A stretch of DNA of 64,000 nt from the NCBI GenBank assembly GCA_046331175.1, contig JAXLRI010000004.1, positions 558,001-622,000 of the forward strand, written 5' to 3'. Positions 26,356 through 37,264 of this stretch are shown piece by piece (the first letter of the stretch is position 1; the number at the start of each line of letters is the position of its first letter). Source of the DNA: JAWKIW01 sp046331175. Its GTDB lineage: Bacteria; Actinomycetota; Acidimicrobiia; Acidimicrobiales; Acidimicrobilacustridaceae. Both the position numbers and the translations under genes were made by a program. The notes below the pieces were generated by a model. It was not told the origin of the DNA. It was given only the letters and a program-made list of their open reading frames with translations, and did not search any database.

Positions 26356-27375
26356 TCAGGCGGTGCGGCGGCGGAGGTCGGCGACGACGTCGGCCCAGTG
26401 GGTGGGGTCGGGGTGCCGGCTGTTCACCAGGCCGATGCTGTCGGTGATGCCCGCCGCCCGCTCGACCAGGCGGCCGGCGATCTCGTCGCGTGGGCCCACC
26501 ACCGCCAGCTCGTCGAGCAGCTCGTCGGGGAACCGCGCCGCCATCTCGTCCCAGCGCCCCTCCTTCGACAGCGCGTTGAGCTCGTGGTGCAGGTCGCCAT
26601 GGCCGTGCAGCTCCAGCGTCGAGGCGTAGGCCGGGGTCGATCCGTAGAACGACAGCTGGCCCTTCATCGACGCCACCACGGCCCGCCGCTCGTCGGGGGT
26701 GTCCCAGGTGACGACGTTGGTCACCCACACCACCTCCACCGCGCCGACCGGCCGGCCAACGGCCTCGGCGCCGGCCGCGAGGGCCGGCAGCACCAGCTCC
26801 TGCAGCGAGCGGCGGGTGGTGAAGGGGTGGACGAGCAGGCCGTCGGCGACGGCACCGGCGACGCCCACCATGCGCGGCCCGAAGCCGCCGATGAAGACCG
26901 GCGGCGGCCCGAACGGGTTCGGACCGGGATCGAAGGCCGGGGTCATCAGGGTGTGCCGGTAGTGCTCGCCCTCGAAGCGCAGCGGCGACCCGTCGGCCCA
27001 GCTGGCCCACACGGCGCGGATCGCCTCGACCAGCTCTCGCATGCGGGCTGCGGGCGACGCCCACCGCTCCCCGAACCGGTTCACGACGTGGGGCCGCACC
27101 TGCGAGCCCAGGCCCAGCACGAACCGACCGGCGGTCAGCAGCTGGAGGTCGTTGGCGAGCTGGGCCAGCACCACCGGGTTGCGGGCGAAGCCGATCGCCA
27201 CCGCCGTCCCCAGTCGGAGCCGCTCGGTGCGCGCCGCCGCCGAGGCCAGCGGCAGGAACGGGTCGTGCTTGGACTCGAACGAGAACCCGGTGTCGTAGCC
27301 GGCGGCCTCGAGGGCGGCGAAGGTGTCACCGGCGTCCCGGGGATCGACGGTCGGCACCGTGATGGCGAGGCGCAT
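26356..27375 (-). CDS. LLM-class F420-dependent oxidoreductase
   Basis: The 339-residue TIM-barrel protein begins MRLAITVPTVDPRDAG and carries ARTERLRLGTAVAIGFARNPVVLAQ, RFVLGLGSQVRPHV and PPPVFIGGFGPRM, the hallmarks of the luciferase-like family that uses F420 or FMN. The SQVRPHVVNRFG motif is typical of an actinobacterial F420 subfamily. The substrate is unknown. The start ATG 27375 is favoured because the family begins there. About 210 bp separate it from radA, and no second gene joins it. Confidence 0.88.
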   Translation of the reverse strand: MRLAITVPTVDPRDAGDTFAALEAAGYDTGFSFESKHDPFLPLASAAARTERLRLGTAVAIGFARNPVVLAQLANDLQLLTAGRFVLGLGSQVRPHVVNRFGERWASPAARMRELVEAIRAVWASWADGSPLRFEGEHYRHTLMTPAFDPGPNPFGPPPVFIGGFGPRMVGVAGAVADGLLVHPFTTRRSLQELVLPALAAGAEAVGRPVGAVEVVWVTNVVTWDTPDERRAVVASMKGQLSFYGSTPAYASTLELHGHGDLHHELNALSKEGRWDEMAARFPDELLDELAVVGPRDEIAGRLVERAAGITDSIGLVNSRHPDPTHWADVVADLRRRTA

Positions 27376-27433
27376 GGCTGCATCATCGCCCGGCCGCCGA
27401 CGCGGGGGCGAGGTCGCCTCGCGGGCGGACCCG

Positions 27434-28741
27434 TCAGCCCTGCGGTGACCCCGCGATGGCGGCCTGGGTGAGCTTGGCGATGTCGGCCGGCCCGAACTTG
27501 GCGGTGGCGCCGGGGACGTTGACCGGGCCGAGCCGCACGGCGACCACCCCGCTGTCGGGGAACACGGCGATGTGCTGGTCGCCGAGGCCGAGGGCGAAGA
27601 AGGCGTCCTCGGGCACGCCGGGGGCCAGCTGGCGGGGACCGCTGCCCGCCTCGGCGGACCCACCGGTCGCCTGGGCCGCCCCGGCCGGGTCGCTCTTGGT
27701 GTTGAGCCACCAGAGGTAGCCGTAGCCCGGGTTCAGCTGCTGCGACGGCGTGGTGGACTCCTTCACCCACGCCTGCGGGATCACCTGGGTGTCGCCCCAC
27801 GAGCCCTGGTCGAGGAACAGGTTGCCGAAGCGAGCCATGTCCCGGCAGGTCGAGTCGAGGCCCATGAAGGTGAGCGTGCCGCCCGAGCTGTCCTTCTTCA
27901 TCTTCGAGTCCGTCATGCCGATCGGGCCGAGCAGCTTCTGCTGGGCGTACTCGGCGGCCTCCATGCCGGTGGCCACCTTGAGCACGCGGGACAGCGTCTG
28001 GATGGCCGAGTTGTTGTAGTCCCAGTGCGTCCCCGGCGGGTACTGCTGGTCGAGGCCGATGGCGAAGGCCGTCTTGTCGGGGGCCTTGACCGCCATGTCG
28101 CTGTAGTCGGTGGCGAAGTCGTAGTGGCGGCCCGAGTCGTTCGAGAGCAGGTCCTTGATGGTCACCGACTCGCTCGGCGTGCCCTTCCACTCGGTGATGT
28201 ACTTCGACGCCGGCTCGTCGATCTGCAGCTTGCCCTCGGCCTGGGCGATGCCGACCAGGGCGCTGGTGTACGACTTGGTGGCCGAGAACACCTCTTGGGT
28301 GCTGTCGGGCCCCTTGCCGTTCCAGTACCACTCCTTCACCAGCTTGCCGTCCTTGGTGACGAGCAGGCAGTTGCTGCCGGCGGCCTCGGCCTGGGCGGCC
28401 ATCGCATCGAGCTTGGCCGGATCGAACCCGGCTGCGGTCGGGTCGACGGTGTCCCAGCTGGCCCCGGGCACGACCCGTCCGCCGGCCCGGGCCGCGGTGG
28501 AGCCCGGCGTGCTCCCCGACGGCGCGACCGTCGTCGAGGCCCCAGAGGAACCGGACGGACCGGACGGACCGGCCGCGGTGGTGCTCGACGACGAGCAGGC
28601 CGCCGCGGCCAGCAGCGCGGCGGCGGTGGCGGTGCCGACGGCCAGGCGCCGCAGCGGGCGAGCAGCACGGACCGCAGCGATCGGGTGGCCGGGCCGGCCC
28701 GGGCGCGACGGATGGGTCGATGCGGTGGCGTTCCCCCTCAT
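27434..28741 (-). CDS. Serine hydrolase lipoprotein (beta-lactamase / NylB-like), catalytic motifs intact
   Basis: The 435-residue product has a lipoprotein signal (TATAAALLAAAAC), a Ser/Gly/Pro linker and a class-C beta-lactamase fold. The nucleophile motif S153-A-T-K156 is in VFSATKSYTS, and the Tyr motif is in WDYNNSAIQTL. The pattern is close to 6-aminohexanoate-dimer hydrolase and esterases rather than true beta-lactamases. It would act outside the membrane. ATG 28741 follows TACGCT by 7 nt, so the mRNA is probably leaderless. Compare the motif-less homologue at 9378-10661. Confidence 0.86.
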   Translation of the reverse strand: MRGNATASTHPSRPGRPGHPIAAVRAARPLRRLAVGTATAAALLAAAACSSSSTTAAGPSGPSGSSGASTTVAPSGSTPGSTAARAGGRVVPGASWDTVDPTAAGFDPAKLDAMAAQAEAAGSNCLLVTKDGKLVKEWYWNGKGPDSTQEVFSATKSYTSALVGIAQAEGKLQIDEPASKYITEWKGTPSESVTIKDLLSNDSGRHYDFATDYSDMAVKAPDKTAFAIGLDQQYPPGTHWDYNNSAIQTLSRVLKVATGMEAAEYAQQKLLGPIGMTDSKMKKDSSGGTLTFMGLDSTCRDMARFGNLFLDQGSWGDTQVIPQAWVKESTTPSQQLNPGYGYLWWLNTKSDPAGAAQATGGSAEAGSGPRQLAPGVPEDAFFALGLGDQHIAVFPDSGVVAVRLGPVNVPGATAKFGPADIAKLTQAAIAGSPQG

Positions 28742-28748
28742 GGAGCCG

Positions 28749-28754
28749 AGCGTA
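28749..28754 (-). promoter_or_regulatory. -10 hexamer TACGCT of the serine hydrolase gene (leaderless)
   Basis: TACGCT ends 7 nt before ATG 28741 on the minus strand; no ribosome site is seen. Confidence 0.5.
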
Positions 28755-28907
28755 GCCACCGCCCGGGGTGGTCCGACGGCGCGATCACCCGCCATATGCG
28801 GTGCATATCTGCAGGTCAGAGGCACGATCGGCCGGTCGGGCGGTCCGTCCCGAAGGTCCCTCGGCGATGGCGCGCCGACGGTCGGACCGCCCTCGTCGGC
28901 GGAGACC

Positions 28908-28913
28908 TACGAT
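28908..28913 (+). promoter_or_regulatory. -10 hexamer TACGAT of the SRPBCC gene (leaderless)
   Basis: TACGAT is followed by GCGGCC and then ATG 28920, so transcription should begin at the start codon. Confidence 0.55.
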
Positions 28914-28919
28914 GCGGCC

Positions 28920-29336
28920 ATGTTCGACATCGTCCACGAGCTCGACATCGCCGCACCGCCCGACCAGGTCTTCGCGGCCCTCACCACCCAGGAGGGCCTG
29001 GCCGGGTGGTGGACCTCTGATGTCGCCACCACCGCGGCGCTCGGCAGCGAGGCGGTGTTCGGGTTCGGCGAGCACGAGGACCTGAAGGTCCGCATCGAGG
29101 CGGTCGACGCCCCCGAGCTGGTGCACTGGTCCGTCTTGCACGGCCCCGACGAGTGGCCCGGCACGGCCATCGCCTTCCGCATCGAGACCGGCGCCGTCGG
29201 CACCTCCTCGGTGGTTCGGCTGTGGCACGGCAACTGGCAGTACGAGAACGGCGTGCTGCCCCGGGTCAGCTTCCAGTGGGCCCACGACCTCGACCGCCTG
29301 CGCCGCTACGTCGAGTCCGGCGAACCCCAGGTCTGA
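28920..29336 (+). CDS. SRPBCC (AHSA1/START-like) domain protein
   Basis: The 138-residue protein starts MFDIVHELDIAAPPDQVFAALTTQEGLAGWWTS, the characteristic first strand and helix of the SRPBCC fold. It continues to VVRLWHGNW and ends with a long helix after FQWAHDLDRLRRYVES. Members bind hydrophobic ligands in a deep cavity; the ligand here is unknown. It is a single gene converging with the LppM-like gene. Confidence 0.85.
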   Translation: MFDIVHELDIAAPPDQVFAALTTQEGLAGWWTSDVATTAALGSEAVFGFGEHEDLKVRIEAVDAPELVHWSVLHGPDEWPGTAIAFRIETGAVGTSSVVRLWHGNWQYENGVLPRVSFQWAHDLDRLRRYVESGEPQV

Positions 29337-29342
29337 CCTGGT

Positions 29343-29373
29343 CCCCGCTGGCGGCTCAGGCCGCCCGGCGGGG
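29343..29373. terminator. Hairpin between convergent SRPBCC and LppM-like genes
   Basis: The arms CCCCGC-T-GGCGGC and GCCGCC-CG-GCGGGG pair around a TCAG loop that holds the minus-strand stop codon. There is a small internal loop and no T-tract. Its position between converging stops suggests a bidirectional terminator. Confidence 0.45.
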
Positions 29374-30156
29374 TCGGCGCGTGCGGCGGCGCACCACCAC
29401 GATCGCCACGAGGGCGAGCACCACGACGGCGGCCACCACGAAGACCGTGCCGAACCCCTGCCCGGCCGGCAGCGGGATGCCGAAGGTCTTGGTCGACGAC
29501 GCCTGCACCACCGTCGGCTGCGGATCGCCCAGCCGCGGGGTCCACTGCTTGCGCTCGGCCGCCGGCAGCTGGGCCGACACCGAGACGTCGACCATCTGGG
29601 CCACGGTCTTGCCCTCGGCCTGCTCGACCTCGGCCACCCGGCCGCCGAACGGGTCGCCGCCGAGAGCAGCCGCCGCCTCGGGATCGCCGAAGGCGGCGAT
29701 CCCCTTGGTCAGGTCGACGGTGCCGGTCCACGTCCAGGTGGTCTGGCCGAGGCTGCTGTCGCGCTGCAGCCTGAAGTCGCGGAAGACGGCCGGGTTGAGC
29801 TCGGCCATCACCGCCGCGGCCTGGTCGGTGCTGGCGAAGCGCTTGGTGGCCCGCAGCCACGTCGTCCCGTCGGCAGCCGTCTCCGCGGGAGGGATCTCCC
29901 ATCCGGCGGCCCGGAGGTCGGCCACCTCGACGGTCTGATCCGGGTCGCCCAACCGGGCCCGCGCCGCGGCGTCGAGGCCGAGCGACACCGTCACCGAGCC
30001 GCTGCCGTCCTCCTGGACCGTGGTGTCGACGTTCAGCTTGGCCTGGCACCCCGTCAGCGCCACGAGCACGGCGGCCAGCACGACGAGCAGCCGCCGGCGG
30101 CGCCCGGGCCGGGCGCGCCGGAGGGTCGCACCGGGTCGCGCGGGGTGGATGGCCAT
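29356..30156 (-). CDS. LppM-like membrane lipoprotein (DUF3153)
   Basis: The 266-residue product has an Arg-rich N-terminus, a lipobox (VLVALTGC) and then the LppM-type domain beginning AKLNVDTTVQEDGSGSVTV. It closes with one transmembrane helix (VFVVAAVVVLALVAIVVV) and a basic tail. In mycobacteria LppM affects phagosome trafficking, but free-living relatives are common and their role is unknown. ATG 30156 was chosen; a TACGGT hexamer lies 9 nt upstream. Confidence 0.8.
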   Translation of the reverse strand: MAIHPARPGATLRRARPGRRRRLLVVLAAVLVALTGCQAKLNVDTTVQEDGSGSVTVSLGLDAAARARLGDPDQTVEVADLRAAGWEIPPAETAADGTTWLRATKRFASTDQAAAVMAELNPAVFRDFRLQRDSSLGQTTWTWTGTVDLTKGIAAFGDPEAAAALGGDPFGGRVAEVEQAEGKTVAQMVDVSVSAQLPAAERKQWTPRLGDPQPTVVQASSTKTFGIPLPAGQGFGTVFVVAAVVVLALVAIVVVRRRTRRPRRAA

Positions 30157-30272
30157 GGTCCGACGACCGTAGCCGTCGAGGACCCGCCGCCCGGCGCGGC
30201 TGCGGGCCCCGAGCGGCCGCCCGCGCCCCCGGTGGGCACGACCGGGGGGATCGAGTCGCCGCGCCGTCCCGC

Positions 30273-30278
30273 TAGCGT
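30273..30278 (+). promoter_or_regulatory. -10 hexamer TAGCGT of the DsbA-like gene (leaderless)
   Basis: TAGCGT is followed by six bases and then GTG 30285, with no room for a ribosome site. Confidence 0.6.
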
Positions 30279-30284
30279 CGCCCC

Positions 30285-30920
30285 GTGCACCTCGACGTCT
30301 GGTCCGACATCGCCTGCCCCTTCTGCTACATCGGCAGCCGCAAGCTCGACGCCGCCCTGGCCCAGCGCCCCGCCCTGGAGGCCACCGTGCAGTGGCGGGC
30401 CTACGAGCTGATGCCCCAGCTGCCGCCCGAGGGCATCTCCGCCGGCCAGTTCTTCGAGGCGAAGTTCGGCAGCGACATCGAGCGGGTCTGGGCCCACGTC
30501 ACGGCGCTCGGCGAGGAGGTCGGCCTCGACCTGCACTTCGAGCGCCAGGCCACGGCCCCCAACACCCGGCTCGCCCACCGCGTGGTGTGGCTGGCCTCCC
30601 AGCAGGGCCTCGGCCGGCCGGCGGTCGACGCGCTGTGGTCCGGCCACTTCGTGGAGGGCGCCGACGTCGGCGACCTCGACGTCATCGTCGGGCTCCTCGA
30701 CGACCACGCCACCGGCGTCGACACGGCCGAGGTGCGCCGCGCCCTCGCCGACGGCCAGGGCCTGGCCGAGGTCCTCGACGACGAGGCCACCGCCGGCCGC
30801 CTGGGCTTCCGGGGCGTGCCCGCCTTCGTCGCCGACGGCACCCACGCCCTCGTCGGCGCCGGACCGATGCCGTCGTTCCTGCGCCTGCTCGACGAGGCCG
30901 CCGGCGCCACCCCGGTCTGA
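30285..30920 (+). CDS. DsbA-family oxidoreductase (FrnE-like)
   Basis: The 211-residue protein has the thioredoxin-fold active site C11-P-F-C14 in WSDIACPFCYIG and the cis-Pro loop RGVPAFV. A helical insert lies between. There is no signal peptide, so it works in the cytoplasm, as FrnE proteins do in polyketide or oxidative-stress contexts. It is a single gene; the leaderless start GTG 30285 matches the family N-terminus. Confidence 0.9.
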   Translation: MHLDVWSDIACPFCYIGSRKLDAALAQRPALEATVQWRAYELMPQLPPEGISAGQFFEAKFGSDIERVWAHVTALGEEVGLDLHFERQATAPNTRLAHRVVWLASQQGLGRPAVDALWSGHFVEGADVGDLDVIVGLLDDHATGVDTAEVRRALADGQGLAEVLDDEATAGRLGFRGVPAFVADGTHALVGAGPMPSFLRLLDEAAGATPV

Positions 30921-30948
30921 CGCGGCCCACCCCCGCCGGCGGACGCGG

Positions 30949-30974
30949 GAGCGCCGCCCCGGAGGGCGGCGCTC
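30949..30974. terminator. Strong 11-bp hairpin between convergent genes
   Basis: GAGCGCCGCCC pairs perfectly with GGGCGGCGCTC around a CGGA loop. It lies between the DsbA-like stop (30920) and the clpC stop (31010). No long T-tract follows on either strand, which is usual for GC-rich actinobacteria. Confidence 0.7.
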
Positions 30975-31009
30975 GTCGTTCGCTTCGGTCCGGGGCGAGC
31001 CCCGAGCCG

Positions 31010-33529
<2,520 letters not shown>

Positions 33530-33736
33530 GGGATTGCCTCCCCAGGGCAGAGGACGTGGGGCAAGTGTAACCACGGATCGCAGAACGGCACGCCCGGGCC
33601 ACGAGGCTCGCGAACGGGCTGTTCCGGGGGTGCGCGCCCCGGTGTCGCGACCGCTCGCGGCTCGCGCGCCGGCCGGCGTGACCGATCGCACGCCCCCGCC
33701 CTCGCCACCGGTTCGCCGGTCGCGCGGGGCGCCCTC

Positions 33737-33742
33737 TAGGGT
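33737..33742 (+). promoter_or_regulatory. -10 hexamer TAGGGT of the polyprenyl synthase gene (leaderless)
   Basis: TAGGGT, GACGGC, then GTG 33749. The spacing of 6 nt and the lack of a ribosome site indicate a leaderless transcript. Confidence 0.6.
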
Positions 33743-33748
33743 GACGGC

Positions 33749-34747
33749 GTGGCTTCGAGCCCCCTGTTGGCCCTCCCCTCCGTCCCCGGCGACCTGGCCC
33801 GCGTCGAGGACGCGCTCCGGGCCTCGGTGCGCGCCGACGACGACTTCCTCACCGAGATCGCCAGCCACCTGATCCAGGCGGGGGGCAAGCGGGGTCGGCC
33901 GGCGTTCGCCATCGGCGTGGCCGCCACCGCCCGACCCGAGGTCGCCCCGGTCCCCGACGACGTGATCATGGGCGCCGTCTCCGTCGAGCTGGTCCACCTC
34001 GGATCCCTCTACCACGACGACGTCATGGACGACGCCACCACCCGGCGGACCGTCGAGAGCGTCAACGCCCGCTGGGGCAACCTGCGCGCCATCCTCGCCG
34101 GCGACTTCCTCCTGGCCCGGGCCTCGGAGATCGCAGCGTCGCTCGGCAACGAGGTCGCCGGCCTGCTGGCGAGCACCATCGGGCGCCTCTGCGAGGGCCA
34201 GGTCCTCGAGCTGCAGGACACCTACAACGCCGGCCGCACCGAGGCCCGCTACCTGTCGTCCATCGAGGGCAAGACGGCCTCGCTGTACGCCACCGCCTGC
34301 CGCATCGGCGCCATCACCGCCGGGCTCTCCCGCGACCGGGTCGACGCCGCCACCGCCTTCGGGCGCAGCTACGGCATGGCCTTCCAGATCGTCGACGACA
34401 TCCTCGACGTCGTCGCCACCGACGAGCAGCTGGGCAAACCGGCCGGCCACGACCTGATCGAGGGCGTCTACACCCTGCCGGTCCTGCGCACCCTGGCCAA
34501 CGGCAACGGCCAGGGCGAGCGCCTCCGCGCCCTGCTCGGCGGTCCGCTCACCGACGACCAGATGCACGAGGCCCGCGAGCTCGTCCGCGAGGAGGGCCAG
34601 GTCGCCGCCGCCCTCGACCTCGCCGGGCGCTACGTCGACGAGGCGGTGGGCGCCCTCGAGCGCCTCGGCCCCTCGGAGGCCACCGACGCCCTCGCCGGTG
34701 CCGCCCGGCACCTGCTGGTGTCGGTCAGCGCCATCGCCGGCGCCTGA
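33749..34747 (+). CDS. Polyprenyl diphosphate synthase
   Basis: The 332-residue prenyltransferase joins IPP units to an allylic primer. The first Asp-rich motif is in LYHDDVMDDATTRR and the second in FQIVDDILDVVATDEQLGK. Small residues just before the first motif (VHLGSLYHDD) fit a long-chain product such as the menaquinone side chain. It is most like the IspB/heptaprenyl synthase group, but the chain length cannot be read with certainty. It would use precursors from the ispD-ispF pathway. Confidence 0.9.
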   Translation: MASSPLLALPSVPGDLARVEDALRASVRADDDFLTEIASHLIQAGGKRGRPAFAIGVAATARPEVAPVPDDVIMGAVSVELVHLGSLYHDDVMDDATTRRTVESVNARWGNLRAILAGDFLLARASEIAASLGNEVAGLLASTIGRLCEGQVLELQDTYNAGRTEARYLSSIEGKTASLYATACRIGAITAGLSRDRVDAATAFGRSYGMAFQIVDDILDVVATDEQLGKPAGHDLIEGVYTLPVLRTLANGNGQGERLRALLGGPLTDDQMHEARELVREEGQVAAALDLAGRYVDEAVGALERLGPSEATDALAGAARHLLVSVSAIAGA

Positions 34748-34775
34748 TCGCGCCGACGGAGCGCCTCGACCCGCT

Positions 34776-34793
34776 CGCCGCCCGGGAGCGGCG
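34776..34793. terminator. Small hairpin between convergent polyprenyl synthase and desaturase genes
   Basis: CGCCGC and GCGGCG pair around a CCGGGA loop in the 54-bp gap between two facing stop codons. The stem is short and there is no T-tract. Confidence 0.35.
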
Positions 34794-34801
34794 CGCCCGG
34801 T

Positions 34802-35947
34802 TCAGGGGGTGGCGTCGGCCGGCTCGTCCGCAGGCCGGTTCGCGGCCGCCAGCCGGGCCTCGGCCTCGCGGTAGGTGAGCCAGCGGCCCTCCTCGAAGTC
34901 GTAGAGGCGGCAGACCCGGGTGTTGGCCATGAAGTCGCGGAACCGGAGCTTGTCGTCGTGCACGGTGTCGGGGTACGCCGCCTTGATGGCGTCGGCGGCC
35001 AGCTCGAGGTTGTACATCGGGATCCGCATGTCCACGTGGTGCGGGACGTGGACCATGATCCAGTGGAAGAAGAAGTTCATGCCGGGGGCGACCCGCAGGA
35101 CGGTGGTGCCCTCCATCTGGCCCTTGAACTTGGTCCACTCGCGGCGGGGCCACCAGCGGATGCCGGGCTGGATGTGGTGCACGTGCACCACCGAACCGAT
35201 GACGAAGCAGAAGGCGAGGAACGGCACGACGAGCACCTTGAGGACGACCCACGCGGCCCCGAGCACCGTGCCGTAGCGGCTGAAGCCGTACCACCCGAGC
35301 AGGGCCGAGGCACCGACCACCCAGGCCACGATGATCCAGCGGTCGCGGCGGATGGCGCCGGCCCAGCGGGCCGGGGGCTTGCCCACCATCATCTTGTGCC
35401 ACCAGACCTCGCGCAGGTAGTACGCGCCGGCGCCGGCCCAGGACCACTCGAAGCGGTGCCGCAGGCGGGCCACGGTGCCCATCTCGGCCCACTGCTCGAC
35501 GGTGTACGGGTGCCACACGAAGTCGAAGCCCTGGCGCACCGTGTACTTGTGGTGGATCCGGTTGTGGCCGAGCACCCAGCCCTCGTAGACGTGCCACGAG
35601 GGCAGCATGCAGAGGTGGCCGACGATGCTGTTCAGCCGCTTCGAGCGGAACAGCGACTCGTGGGCGGCGTCGTGGCCGATGATGAACAGCCCCGAGATGA
35701 CGAGCGACGACAAGACCCACAGCGCCAGCACGACGAGGGGGTTGTCGAAGAGCAGCAGCCCGGCGACGACGAGGGCGTACACGACGGTGTCGCGGGCGGT
35801 GTAGGCGAGGCCCTTCCACGTGGGGTTCTCGTAGGCCTCGGGCGGGATGGCCCGGATGACGGGGAGCAGGGAGCCGGGCTTGTCGGCCGGCTCGGCGGAG
35901 GCGGCCGCCTCGGGGCCGCCGGCGGCTTCTGGCTCGACGATGGTCAT
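34802..35947 (-). CDS. Membrane fatty-acid desaturase
   Basis: The 381-residue di-iron protein has the three histidine boxes: IGHDAAHESLF, LGHNRIHHKYT and HVPHHVDMRIP, with hydrophobic pairs between them (VVYALVVAGLLLF, LVVLALWVLSSLVISGLFI). It would introduce a double bond into acyl chains, or hydroxylate a related lipid. ATG 35947 is chosen over GTG 35956 because TAGGGT lies 7 nt before it. A perfect palindrome covers the upstream edge of this promoter, so expression is probably controlled by a TetR-type lipid sensor. Confidence 0.9.
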   Translation of the reverse strand: MTIVEPEAAGGPEAAASAEPADKPGSLLPVIRAIPPEAYENPTWKGLAYTARDTVVYALVVAGLLLFDNPLVVLALWVLSSLVISGLFIIGHDAAHESLFRSKRLNSIVGHLCMLPSWHVYEGWVLGHNRIHHKYTVRQGFDFVWHPYTVEQWAEMGTVARLRHRFEWSWAGAGAYYLREVWWHKMMVGKPPARWAGAIRRDRWIIVAWVVGASALLGWYGFSRYGTVLGAAWVVLKVLVVPFLAFCFVIGSVVHVHHIQPGIRWWPRREWTKFKGQMEGTTVLRVAPGMNFFFHWIMVHVPHHVDMRIPMYNLELAADAIKAAYPDTVHDDKLRFRDFMANTRVCRLYDFEEGRWLTYREAEARLAAANRPADEPADATP

Positions 35948-35954
35948 GACGGCC

Positions 35955-35960
35955 ACCCTA
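35955..35960 (-). promoter_or_regulatory. -10 hexamer TAGGGT of the desaturase gene (leaderless)
   Basis: TAGGGT ends 7 nt before ATG 35947 and its upstream two bases lie inside the operator at 35959-35974. Confidence 0.6.
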
Positions 35961-35974
35961 CCGACCAGTCGGTA
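35959..35974. promoter_or_regulatory. Perfect palindromic operator of the desaturase gene
   Basis: TACCGAC-CA-GTCGGTA is a 16-bp inverted repeat with exact 7-bp arms. It overlaps the -10 and spacer of the desaturase promoter, as expected for a repressor that blocks RNA polymerase. The binding protein is not encoded nearby. Confidence 0.7.
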
Positions 35975-36017
35975 GACGAGACAAGCCTTCGGCCCCGGTC
36001 ACCCGTCACGGCAGGGC

Positions 36018-36023
36018 TACCGT
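36018..36023 (+). promoter_or_regulatory. -10 hexamer TACCGT of the sensor kinase gene (leaderless)
   Basis: TACCGT ends 8 nt before GTG 36032. Confidence 0.5.
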
Positions 36024-36031
36024 CGGGCGCC

Positions 36032-37180
36032 GTGGACCCCGCCGCGATGCCCCGGGAGGAGGCGGCCCTCGAGCGCAGCCTCCTCACCGCGGTCGCGGTG
36101 TTCCGCTGGGCCGCGCTGGCGTGGACCACCGTGGTCATCGTCATCGACGCCCGCAACGACAGCTTCGAGCGGCTCGGGCTGGCCGTCGTCCTCCTGGTGG
36201 CGTCGGCGGCCTTCACCGGGTGGGCCACCCTCGCGGTCCGCGTCGACCCCCACCGCGTGGCGGCCACCGGCGCGCTGGCCGTCGAGGGCGCCATCGCCCT
36301 GGGACTCTCCCTGGCCGATGGCCTCGCCTACGGCAACCTGCCCAACAGCAGCCACTCGCAGTCCCTCGGCACCATCTGGCCGCTCGCATGGGTGCTCACC
36401 GTCGGCATCCGGTTCGGTGCCGGCGGCGGCCTGGTCGCCGGCTGCTCGATCGGCTCGGCCCAGTTCCTGTCGACGTGGCTCTTCAGCGACAAGGTGTGGC
36501 GGGGTGACGACTGGGTCGGGGCCCTGGGCAGCGTCGTCCTGTACGGGCTCGGCGGCGCCATCGCCGGCTTCGCCGCCGCTCGGCTGCGCGAGGCCGAGCG
36601 CGAGGTGGCCCTGGCCCGGGCCCGCGAGGAGGTCGCCCGCACGCTCCACGACGGCGTGCTGCAGACGCTCGCGGTGGTGCAGCGGCGCAGCGACGACGAG
36701 GAGCTGGTGCAGCTGGCACGCGACCAGGAGCAGGACCTGCGCTCGTTCCTGTTCGGCACGTCACGGGGCCGGCGGCGCGGGCGCAGCGCCGGCGTCGACC
36801 TCGAGGCGGCGCTGCGGGACGCGGCGACCCACGCCGAGCGCCGCCACGGGCTGCGCACCCAGGTCGTCGTGGCCGGGGAGCTGTCGCTGGTGGCCGCTCC
36901 GCTGGCCGAGGCCGTCCAGGGCGCCGTCGCCGAGGCGCTGACCAACGCGGCCAAGCACGGCGAGGCCACCCACGCCACGGTGTTCGTCGACCCTGGCGAC
37001 GACGGCGAGCTGTTCTGCTCGGTGAAGGACGACGGTGCGGGGTTCGACCCCGCCGCCACCGAGGAGGGGGTCGGCCTGAGCCGATCGATCCGCGGCCGGG
37101 TGGAGGACGTGGGGGGCCGCGTGGAGGTCGACAGCCGGCCCGGCCGCGGCACCGAGGTCCGCATCCACGTCACCCGCTGA
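36032..37180 (+). CDS. Membrane sensor histidine kinase (NarL/HisKA_3 type)
   Basis: The 382-residue protein has about five N-terminal hydrophobic segments (about 10-180) with no large extracellular domain. The phosphorylated His is in VARTLHDGVLQTLAVVQRR, and the ATP-binding domain has EALTNAAKHGEATHATV, DDGAGFDP and GLSRSIRGRVEDVGG. The input is probably sensed in the membrane. GTG 36032 is chosen for its promoter spacing; ATG 36047 is an alternative. It sits 84 bp before its response regulator. Confidence 0.9.
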   Translation: MDPAAMPREEAALERSLLTAVAVFRWAALAWTTVVIVIDARNDSFERLGLAVVLLVASAAFTGWATLAVRVDPHRVAATGALAVEGAIALGLSLADGLAYGNLPNSSHSQSLGTIWPLAWVLTVGIRFGAGGGLVAGCSIGSAQFLSTWLFSDKVWRGDDWVGALGSVVLYGLGGAIAGFAAARLREAEREVALARAREEVARTLHDGVLQTLAVVQRRSDDEELVQLARDQEQDLRSFLFGTSRGRRRGRSAGVDLEAALRDAATHAERRHGLRTQVVVAGELSLVAAPLAEAVQGAVAEALTNAAKHGEATHATVFVDPGDDGELFCSVKDDGAGFDPAATEEGVGLSRSIRGRVEDVGGRVEVDSRPGRGTEVRIHVTR

Positions 37181-37264
37181 CGCGCCACGGGTCGCGGTGG
37201 CCGGTGACAGCGACGCCGCCACCGACCACAATGGCGCTCGGCCCGGAGGGGGCCACGAGGAGGC

